6,149 nucleotides of DNA from Candidatus Cloacimonadota bacterium (GTDB taxonomy: Bacteria > Cloacimonadota > Cloacimonadia > Cloacimonadales > Cloacimonadaceae): NCBI GenBank assembly GCA_028683635.1, contig JAQUHL010000129.1, positions 1 to 6,149 on the forward strand, given 5' to 3'. This document shows positions 1 to 4,169 of the stretch, in pieces. Position numbers and translations under genes: made by a program. Under the pieces are notes generated by a model. It made no database searches and had not been told where the DNA came from. It saw only the letters and a list, made by a program, of their open reading frames with translations. Each line of letters starts with the position of its first letter. Position 1 is the stretch's first letter.

Positions 1-357
1 GCCGAGCCCAGCGCCGCGTTTGTAGATTCCGCTAAACAGGGGCAAGATGGTGCAGGAGCATACGGCCAGGATAGCTCCCGAAACCGCCGCCACGCTGTAA
101 GCAAGCCATTGTTTGGCCTTGCCCCCTAAAAACCGCATCACACTGTCCTTGCTGATGAACACACTCACCGCCCCGGCGATGAACAGGGCAGGAACCAGGC
201 ATAATAACACGTGCAGCCTCGCGTATTCCTGAAGCATGAAAAAGGCTTCGTGTAACCCGTTTAGAAAACGGGTTGCTGTGAAAGGGATGAAATATGCTGC
301 TAGAAACACTGCCAGCATTATCACCAATATCTTCAATTCTTTCAGTTTTTCGCTCAC
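1..357 (-). CDS. COG0701/ArsP-type membrane permease, N-terminal part (cut by window edge)
   Basis: This is the first 119 codons of an inner-membrane permease of the COG0701 / UPF0718 (YraQ, ArsP-like) family; the rest lies beyond position 1. Members of this family export organoarsenicals or other poorly defined solutes. Three hydrophobic segments are visible: about residues 8-28 (KILVIMLAVFLAAYFIPF), 49-67 (LLCLVPALFIAGAVSVFI) and 84-108. The last contains the family signature AVCSCTILPLFSGIYKRG, whose paired cysteines are candidates for metalloid or thiol chemistry. The GTG start at 357-355 was chosen because a GGAG sits 8 nt upstream and the hydrophobic part begins soon after; no other start looks better. 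The gene begins 4 nt after the arsR stop codon, so the two are cotranscribed and probably translationally coupled. The frame runs open to the window edge. Family assignment is firm; the substrate is not known. Confidence 0.85.
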   Translation of the reverse strand, partial: MSEKLKELKILVIMLAVFLAAYFIPFTATRFLNGLHEAFFMLQEYARLHVLLCLVPALFIAGAVSVFISKDSVMRFLGGKAKQWLAYSVAAVSGAILAVCSCTILPLFSGIYKRGAGLG

Positions 358-361
358 TTGG

Positions 362-652
362 TCAACTCCGTTTGTGGTCCATATCCGCCACGCAGCGGTA
401 GAATTCCAGCACGCAGGGGCAGAGCAGGCGGTAAAAGACCTGGTTGTTTTCCTTGCGGCTGTCGATTATCCCGGCATTGCGCAACACCGCCAGATGCCGC
501 GATACGGTGGACATATCGGAGCCGATCTGTTCCTGCAGTTCGCAGACACAGTGCTCTCTCTCATTAAGTAAATCAACGATGAACAAGCGTGCAGGGTGTG
601 CCATCGCTTTCATAACCTGAGTCATATATACATATTTGGTATCTGTTATCAT
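362..652 (-). CDS. ArsR/SmtB-family transcriptional repressor
   Basis: This is a 96-residue winged-helix repressor of the ArsR/SmtB family, normally a dimer that leaves DNA when it binds a metal or metalloid. The core reads MAHPARLFIVDLL (about 17-29), then the metal-site helix with C35-V36-C37 followed by EL, matching the ELCVCDL-type As(III)/Sb(III) site of ArsR. The recognition helix region DMSTVSRHLAVLRNAGII (46-63) and the wing with NNQVFYRL (69-76) follow. Three more cysteines occur near the C-terminus (C78, C80, C87). The ATG at 652-650 is preferred over the TTG two codons upstream because AGGAG (665-661, minus strand) lies 8 nt before ATG but only 2 nt before TTG. The permease gene starts 4 nt downstream. 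Autorepression at the inverted repeats just upstream (674-703) is likely. The inducer could be arsenic, antimony or another thiophilic ion; this is inferred from the cysteines and the neighbour. Confidence 0.9.
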   Translation of the reverse strand: MITDTKYVYMTQVMKAMAHPARLFIVDLLNEREHCVCELQEQIGSDMSTVSRHLAVLRNAGIIDSRKENNQVFYRLLCPCVLEFYRCVADMDHKRS

Positions 653-660
653 GATCAATG

Positions 661-665
661 CTCCT
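661..665 (-). promoter_or_regulatory. Ribosome binding site of the ArsR gene
   Basis: AGGAG on the minus strand lies 8 nt upstream of ATG 652-650 and only 2 nt upstream of the alternative TTG at 658-656. It therefore decides the start in favour of the ATG. Confidence 0.7.
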
Positions 666-673
666 ATAATTTC

Positions 674-703
674 CTATTTGGCTAAATAGACAAATCTGTC
701 AAT
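674..703 (-). promoter_or_regulatory. Probable promoter and operator of the arsR-permease operon
   Basis: A consensus -35 box TTGACA is read on the minus strand at 702-697, and no good -10 box is visible at the usual spacing. Two overlapping inverted repeats cover it. One is ATAGACA-AATC-TGTCAAT at 686-703 (6 of 7 arm positions match). The other is CTATTT-GGCT-AAATAG at 674-689, a perfect 6-bp palindrome. Such palindromes overlapping the promoter are typical binding sites of dimeric ArsR repressors. The gene starts about 22 nt downstream. Which of the two repeats is the true operator cannot be told from the sequence. Confidence 0.5.
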
Positions 704-746
704 AAGAATGTGCGGCATCCCTCATCAACTTCTTTGTCAGTATCAA

Positions 747-782
747 GTCTCACCGAAAAATAGCAAATCGTCTCACCGAAAA
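747..782. repeat. 13-bp direct repeat, two copies 23 bp apart
   Basis: GTCTCACCGAAAA occurs at 747-759 and again at 770-782, a period of 23 bp or about two helical turns. It lies upstream of the arsR promoter on its far side. It could be a binding site for a protein that contacts one face of the helix, or a local duplication; nothing else supports either reading. Confidence 0.6.
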
Positions 783-864
783 TTGCATGCGATGTAAAAG
801 GGGTATTTCTCGTGTGATAAGATCTGGCAGTATGTATTGCGCCTAATTAAAGTTCGCGGTATTC

Positions 865-966
865 TTACCACTCCTCTTTATTAACCTCGTCCCTTACCCA
901 TTCTCTTACTTGATACGGTTCATCAATGCCACGCTGCAATAAAAAGATGCGATACTGATACCGGAA
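865..966 (-). pseudogene. Possible C-terminal remnant of a decayed gene
   Basis: A 33-codon open stretch on the minus strand, between an in-frame TAG (969-967) and a TAA (867-865), has a charged, protein-like composition with motifs such as LLQRGIDEPYQVREW. It has no proper start codon or ribosome binding site. The neighbouring frame just upstream (rightwards) is open for about 47 codons, so a frameshifted gene end is conceivable. I do not recognise the family, and a frame of this length can arise by chance. Confidence 0.15.
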
Positions 967-1070
967 CTAAGTATCTCATGAACTACCATTGCTTTGTATT
1001 GCCTGCTGTGGCTAACTGCTTCCTTTTCATTGCGTTTCGTTATTCAGCTTCCCTTATCCTGTCAATCAAA

Positions 1071-1106
1071 ACCAGAAATCAGAACCATGAAATTACCAGA
1101 AATCAG
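1071..1106. repeat. 12-bp direct repeat, two copies 24 bp apart
   Basis: ACCAGAAATCAG occurs at 1071-1082 and 1095-1106, in noncoding sequence, with a spacing close to that of the repeat pair at 747-782 but with an unrelated sequence. Its role is unknown. Confidence 0.55.
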
Positions 1107-1160
1107 GAAAGACCAATGTCTGATAGTTTCTCCTTGCCTGCATTTTACCATTCATTTTCT

Positions 1161-1229
1161 CTACATCTACTCTATATCAAGCGTTAACTAAGATAGACTT
1201 GATATAGACTTGATATAGGCTTGATGTAG
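1161..1229. repeat. 11-bp tandem array inside a larger inverted repeat
   Basis: Three tandem 11-bp units lie at 1194-1204 and 1205-1215 (both TAGACTTGATA) and 1216-1226 (TAGGCTTGATG). The segment 1161-1181 is an inverted copy of 1209-1229, with 18 of 21 positions complementary. Its inner ten bases CTATATCAAG (1172-1181) match CTTGATATAG at both 1198-1207 and 1209-1218 exactly. The array could form alternative hairpins or serve as a multi-site binding region. There is no T-run after it, so it is not a standard terminator. Confidence 0.75.
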
Positions 1230-1401
1230 GGTAGACTACTGGGAAGGAGTAACTTTCAAGAAATTCACAGAGAAGAACTCTCAGACTGCAAGTTTGAGCC
1301 AGGATTTTCACTTTCTTTTCTCAAACATTGTATTCCAAGACATTCTACTTGACTTAATACCCTGTCTGGAATTGAAAGCGCTCTATGTGGAGAACAGAAT
1401 A

Positions 1402-1593
1402 ATGAGTAAAAAGAAATGTCCCTATTGCGGATCCGAAAACACCATCAAGATTGTATATGGCTATCCATCAGACGATCTGGTTCAATCTGCCATCAAGGGA
1501 ACTATCAAGATTGGTGGAAGAAAGAAGGAACCGGGTGATCCACTCCGTGTATGCAAAGACTGTGGCAAAGAATTTGGTGGGTCAGAAAAATAG
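1402..1593 (+). CDS. Small two-CxxC zinc-ribbon protein of unknown function
   Basis: This is a 63-residue soluble protein with CPYCGS at residues 6-11 and CKDCGK at 51-56. The four cysteines C6, C9, C51 and C54 make a classic zinc-ribbon site. Between them lies a stretch YGYP..DLVQSAIKGTIKIGG (19-39), a layout I associate with a widespread group of small uncharacterised zinc-ribbon proteins. The ATG at 1402 is chosen because GGAG (1389-1392) sits 9 nt upstream and the first zinc knuckle follows immediately. The frame stays open 36 codons further upstream, but those codons look noncoding. It is a single gene, separated from the repeat region before it and from the infC leader after it, with no functional partner in sight. 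The fold is confident; DNA, RNA or protein binding cannot be decided. Confidence 0.8.
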   Translation: MSKKKCPYCGSENTIKIVYGYPSDDLVQSAIKGTIKIGGRKKEPGDPLRVCKDCGKEFGGSEK

Positions 1594-1634
1594 CCTGATA
1601 AGATCGGGATTGATGCTTTGCCCACAAATGCTGC

Positions 1635-1662
1635 TTGACAGATAACTGGGCTTATCTTTCAT
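1635..1662 (+). promoter_or_regulatory. Candidate promoter for the infC operon leader
   Basis: A perfect -35 box TTGACA (1635-1640) is followed 16 nt later by a weak -10 box TTTCAT (1657-1662, 4 of 6 matches to TATAAT). Transcription would begin about 1669, just before the first leader hairpin at 1673, which is what one expects for an attenuated leader. The weak -10 keeps confidence low. Confidence 0.35.
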
Positions 1663-1672
1663 GGTGCACAAA

Positions 1673-1717
1673 AGAAGCCGTCTGCTTCTACCTTAATGCG
1701 AGTGTTGCAAGTAAGGT
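1673..1717 (+). ncRNA. Two adjacent hairpins in the infC 5' leader
   Basis: The first hairpin is AGAAGC-CGTCT-GCTTCT at 1673-1689, a perfect 6-bp stem. The second follows without a gap: ACCTTA (1690-1695) pairs with TAAGGT (1712-1717), with an inner TGC/GCA pairing. Positions 1674-1682 can alternatively form nine contiguous pairs, three of them G-U, with 1759-1767, the left arm of the downstream terminator. That pairing would disrupt both the first hairpin and the terminator. The arrangement resembles an attenuation leader, but no known riboswitch or L20-leader consensus could be confirmed by eye. Confidence 0.4.
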
Positions 1718-1758
1718 TATAAGATACATAGTTTTAAAGTGTTTTAGATAAATTTTCA

Positions 1759-1790
1759 GGCGGTTTTCGAGAGAAAGCCGCCTTTTGTTA
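1759..1790 (+). terminator. Intrinsic terminator or attenuator upstream of infC
   Basis: GGCGGTTTTC (1759-1768) pairs with GAAAGCCGCC (1773-1782) through a GAGA tetraloop. The ten pairs include one G-U, and TTTTGTTATTTTT follows. It lies 165 nt after the zinc-ribbon gene and 72 nt before the infC start. It could simply end the zinc-ribbon transcript, or act as a conditional attenuator of the translation operon; the leader hairpins before it favour the second. Confidence 0.8.
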
Positions 1791-1846
1791 TTTTTGGAAA
1801 GAAACCGAATATAGATTACGAGTTTCGTTACCACTTAACCGGTAAA

Positions 1847-1854
1847 AAGGAGGT
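1847..1854 (+). promoter_or_regulatory. Strong Shine-Dalgarno that points to a non-standard infC start
   Basis: AAGGAGGT is almost fully complementary to the 3' end of 16S rRNA. It is 7 nt upstream of the in-frame ATC at 1862 and 46 nt upstream of the first conventional start (GTG 1901). A small stem TTACC/GGTAA (1828-1832 with 1841-1845) lies directly before it. Confidence 0.75.
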
Positions 1855-1861
1855 TCTTATA

Positions 1862-2467
1862 ATCCGGATCAAACGTGGAAAGGCAAAGACCAAAGAGGTC
1901 GTGCCGAAGGAAAGAATAAACCGCCAGATCGATGCTTCCACCGTTCGCCTGATAGACGTCGATGGGAAACAGGTTGGCGTAGTATCATTCAATGAAGCAT
2001 TGCGCCGTGCAGAAGAAGCCAGTCTCGATCTTGTCGAGATATCTCCGACTGCAAATCCGCCTGTCTGCCGTATTTTAGATTTTTCCAAATACTACTATCA
2101 GAAAGAAAAGAACGCCAAGGAAGCACGGAAAAAGCAGCATGAAGTGGAAGTTAAGGAAATCAAGTATGGTCCAAATACCGAAGAGCATGATTACAACTTC
2201 AAGAAAAACAATGCGCTGAAATTCTTAAAACAACACAATAAGGTGAAATTCACGGTGCGCTTCCGGGGTCGTCAAATGGCTCACAAAGAATTGGGATACA
2301 ATGTTTTGGATCGCCTGAAAACTGATCTTGCCGCCCTGGTGGATATCGATTCTGAGCCTGTATCCGATCGAAACCTGCTTTCCATGATTGTGTCTCCCAA
2401 AAAGGACATCGAAAAGATTCTGGAGAAACAAAAGCAAGTAGAAGAACCTCAACCAGTTATTGAATAA
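1862..2467 (+). CDS. infC: Translation initiation factor IF-3
   Basis: IF3 binds the 30S subunit, checks the start codon and initiator tRNA, and keeps subunits apart. The N-terminal domain contains RINRQI, the DGKQVGVVS strand and PPVCRILDFSKYYY, corresponding to the family motif PPVCkImDyGKy. A lysine-rich linker helix follows, then the C-terminal domain with VKEIKYGPNTEEHDYNFK and VRFRGRQMAHKELG. There is no ATG near the start. The first usual codon, GTG 1901, has only a poorly spaced GAGG, while the upstream frame is open and basic (IRIKRGKAKTKE) and leads back to ATC 1862 at 7 nt from a strong Shine-Dalgarno. I therefore start at ATC, giving 201 residues; ATA 1859 is a less well spaced alternative. 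infC uses AUU in E. coli, which lets IF3 repress its own translation, so a rare codon here is expected. It is the first gene of the translation operon, 97 nt before rpmI. Confidence 0.93.
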   Translation: MRIKRGKAKTKEVVPKERINRQIDASTVRLIDVDGKQVGVVSFNEALRRAEEASLDLVEISPTANPPVCRILDFSKYYYQKEKNAKEARKKQHEVEVKEIKYGPNTEEHDYNFKKNNALKFLKQHNKVKFTVRFRGRQMAHKELGYNVLDRLKTDLAALVDIDSEPVSDRNLLSMIVSPKKDIEKILEKQKQVEEPQPVIE

Positions 2468-2496
2468 ACTTAATACCAGCCAGGGAACAGGCATCA

Positions 2497-2515
2497 GGAA
2501 TGAGTGTATCATTCC
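2497..2515 (+). promoter_or_regulatory. Hairpin in the infC-rpmI gap, candidate translational control site
   Basis: GGAATGA-GTGTA-TCATTCC is a perfect 7-bp stem with a 5-nt loop, followed by a small GGAA-G-TTCC palindrome at 2524-2532. There is no T-run, so it is not a terminator. In E. coli, ribosomal protein L20 represses rpmI-rplT through RNA structure in this same gap. The location fits, but L20 recognition features are not verified. Confidence 0.35.
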
Positions 2516-2564
2516 CGGGGTGCGGAAGTTCCATGATAAATGAATTGAAGATAAGGAGATAAAA

Positions 2565-2759
2565 ATGCCAAAGATCAAGACAAACCGCTCGGCGGCGAAA
2601 CGATTTAAGGTTACCGGAAGCGGTAAAATCGTTCGCCATCACGCCAAGTCTGCTCACATCAAAACCAAGAAATCACCAAAGCTGAAACGCAACCTGCGTC
2701 AAAGCACAATTGTGCGCAAATCTGATGAAAAGAAAATCCAACGGATGTTGGTGGTTTAG
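2565..2759 (+). CDS. rpmI: 50S ribosomal protein L35
   Basis: This is a 64-residue, strongly basic protein of the large ribosomal subunit, at the family's normal length. It opens with the typical MPKIKTNRSAAKRFKVTGSGK and carries the conserved histidine- and lysine-rich middle (KIVRHHAKSAH, then KTKKSPKLKRNLR). It has no zinc ligands, as is usual for L35. The ATG is preceded by AAGGAG (2553-2558) at 6 nt. The stop codon TAG at 2757-2759 overlaps the ribosome binding site of rplT, so L35 and L20 are almost certainly translationally coupled. It is the second gene of the operon. The hairpin upstream in the infC-rpmI gap may control it together with rplT. Confidence 0.97.
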   Translation: MPKIKTNRSAAKRFKVTGSGKIVRHHAKSAHIKTKKSPKLKRNLRQSTIVRKSDEKKIQRMLVV

Positions 2760-2768
2760 GAGGAAAAC

Positions 2769-3119
2769 ATGCCAAGAATTACAAACAACGTAGCAGCTCA
2801 TCGCAGAAGAAAAAAATACATGCTTGCCGCCCGGGGCTATTTTGGTTCCCGCAGTAAAACTTATCGTATTGCCCGCCAGACTGTTGAGCGTGGGCTTGCC
2901 TTTGCCTTCCGGGATCGGAAACAAAATAAGCGCCAGTTCCGTCGTCTGTGGATAGTCCGCATCAATGCAGCCTGCAGATTGAACGATATGAGCTATAGCA
3001 AGTTCATAAATGGTCTGCACAAAGCAAACGTAGATATCAACCGCAAGACTCTTGCGCATTTGGCCTGGCATGATGCCACAGCCTTTGCCAAACTCGTGGA
3101 AATCGCTAAAAGCAACTAA
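2769..3119 (+). CDS. rplT: 50S ribosomal protein L20
   Basis: L20 binds 23S rRNA early and is needed to assemble the large subunit; in several bacteria it also represses its own operon by binding the mRNA leader. The 116 residues match the normal length. The very basic, extended N-terminal half (MPRITNNVAAHRRRKKYMLAARGYFGSRS is spread over residues 1-29) is followed by the globular RNA-binding C-terminal half. Conserved family stretches there are FRDRKQNKRQFRRLWIVRIN (about 47-66) and YSKFINGL (about 76-83). AGGAGG at 2758-2763, partly inside the rpmI stop codon, lies 5 nt before the ATG. Only 14 nt separate it from pheS, so there is no room for the pheM-type leader peptide and attenuator that enterobacteria have between rplT and pheS. 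Confidence 0.97.
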   Translation: MPRITNNVAAHRRRKKYMLAARGYFGSRSKTYRIARQTVERGLAFAFRDRKQNKRQFRRLWIVRINAACRLNDMSYSKFINGLHKANVDINRKTLAHLAWHDATAFAKLVEIAKSN

Positions 3120-3133
3120 ATAAGGAAGCCTTA

Positions 3134-4156
3134 GTGCAAGCAAAATTAGATGAGCTCATCAAAGCTGCTCGGGCAGAGATTGCCCAAGCCCATTCGCCCA
3201 ATGATATATTGAACCTCAAAGCCCAATACCTGGGTAAAAAGAGTGTGCTCAATTCGCTATATTCGGAATTGAGAAGCTTGAATCCTGAGGATAGACCCGC
3301 TTTTGGGCAGAAACTCAATGATGCCAGAATCCAGATAGAAGGGTTTCTCTTTGAGCAGGAAAAAAGCCTGAAACTCAAAGCCTGGGAACAGAAAAGCCAG
3401 GTATCAGGAATAGATCTTAGCATGCCTGGGATCATCAGGCAACGTGGCGGTCTGCATCCTCTGACCATCATCCAAAGGGAAATTGAGGATACTTTTATGG
3501 CAATGGGCTTTGAGATAGCTGAAGGCTTTGATATTGAAGATGAGTTTCACAATTTTGATGCACTGAACACTCCTGAAGACCATCCCTCCCGAAACCTGGC
3601 GGATACATTTTATCTGGATAATGGCTTTCTGCTGAGAACTCAGACATCGACCGTCCAGGTGCGGGTGATGGAAAGCTACAAACCTCCGATCCGGATTATC
3701 TCTCCGGGACGCTGCTATCGAAACGACAAACCTGATCCATCTCATAGCCCTGTCTTCTCTCAGGTAGAAGCACTGGTAGTGGATGAAGGAATATCCCTTT
3801 CTGATCTGGTGGATACACTTCAGCACTTTGCATCCATTATGTTTGGAGGAAAGGTTCGTTCCAGGATTCGCCCTCATTTCTTCCCCTTCACAGAACCAAG
3901 CGCTGAGATGGATATCTCCTGTGTGAACTGTGGAGGTACCGGCTGCCGGGTGTGTAAAAACAGCGGCTGGCTGGAAATGGGTGGTGCCGGAATGGTGGAT
4001 CCCAATGTGTTCCAAATCCTGGGGATAGATGCGGAAAAATATAGTGGTTTTGCCTTCGGTTTAGGGATTGAACGCATTGCCATGCTCAAATATCATATTC
4101 CAGATATGCGGATTCTATTCGAAAATGATCTCCGCATGCTCAGGCAATTCAGTTAA
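3134..4156 (+). CDS. pheS: Phenylalanyl-tRNA synthetase alpha subunit
   Basis: This is the catalytic subunit of the cytoplasmic alpha2-beta2 class II enzyme that charges tRNA-Phe with phenylalanine. An N-terminal coiled-coil arm (about 1-90) that contacts tRNA precedes the aminoacylation domain. Visible motifs are HPL (108-110), the DHPSRNLADTFYL segment, RTQTS (168-172), motif 2 with GRCYRND (192-198), and motif 3 GFAFGLGIERIAM (305-317), where A307 lies in the phenylalanine pocket. A knuckle CVNCGGTGCRVC (C263, C266, C271, C274) could bind zinc; E. coli PheS lacks it, but from memory it occurs in several other lineages. At 340 residues the length is normal. GTG 3134 is the start, with AAGGA 7 nt upstream. 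It is closely spaced to rplT before and pheT after (13 nt), so it is cotranscribed with both. Confidence 0.97.
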   Translation: MQAKLDELIKAARAEIAQAHSPNDILNLKAQYLGKKSVLNSLYSELRSLNPEDRPAFGQKLNDARIQIEGFLFEQEKSLKLKAWEQKSQVSGIDLSMPGIIRQRGGLHPLTIIQREIEDTFMAMGFEIAEGFDIEDEFHNFDALNTPEDHPSRNLADTFYLDNGFLLRTQTSTVQVRVMESYKPPIRIISPGRCYRNDKPDPSHSPVFSQVEALVVDEGISLSDLVDTLQHFASIMFGGKVRSRIRPHFFPFTEPSAEMDISCVNCGGTGCRVCKNSGWLEMGGAGMVDPNVFQILGIDAEKYSGFAFGLGIERIAMLKYHIPDMRILFENDLRMLRQFS

Positions 4157-4169
4157 GGGGATTGGAGAA

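Larger units (their letters stand above)
704..1401. other. Spacer of about 700 bp without a convincing gene, rich in short repeats
   Basis: No reading frame here has both a ribosome binding site and recognisable protein sequence. The two overlapping 65-69 codon frames at 978-1191 (+) look like chance frames. The stretch separates the leftward arsR-permease operon from the rightward zinc-ribbon gene, so it should hold rightward promoters, but none is clear. It contains the direct repeats at 747-782 and 1071-1106, the array at 1161-1229, and a short protein-like minus-strand frame at 865-966. It may be the remains of a decayed gene or element. Confidence 0.6.

Noticed and set aside
747..1106. 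CRISPR-like repeat spacing of 23-24 bp
   Set aside because: There are only two copies of each repeat, the repeats are 12-13 bp, the spacers are about 10-12 bp, and no cas genes are present.
978..1191. Two overlapping 65-69 codon frames in the repeat-rich spacer (+)
   Set aside because: They have no ribosome binding site, low-complexity composition, and run through the direct repeat at 1071-1106; they overlap each other in different frames.
1294..1401. 36-codon upstream extension of the zinc-ribbon gene
   Set aside because: The sequence looks noncoding and there is a good ribosome binding site for ATG 1402.
3120..3133. Phe-dependent attenuator or T-box before pheS
   Set aside because: The gap is only 14 nt, with no leader peptide, terminator or T-box structure.
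2673..3143. Long minus-strand frame across rpmI and rplT, and similar long minus-strand frames in pheS and pheT
   Set aside because: These are opposite-strand shadows of strongly conserved genes, with no family features of their own.
4068..4169. Longer pheT start inside pheS
   Set aside because: The canonical PheT N-terminus begins exactly at ATG 4170; the upstream codons overlap the conserved 3' end of pheS and match nothing in PheT.
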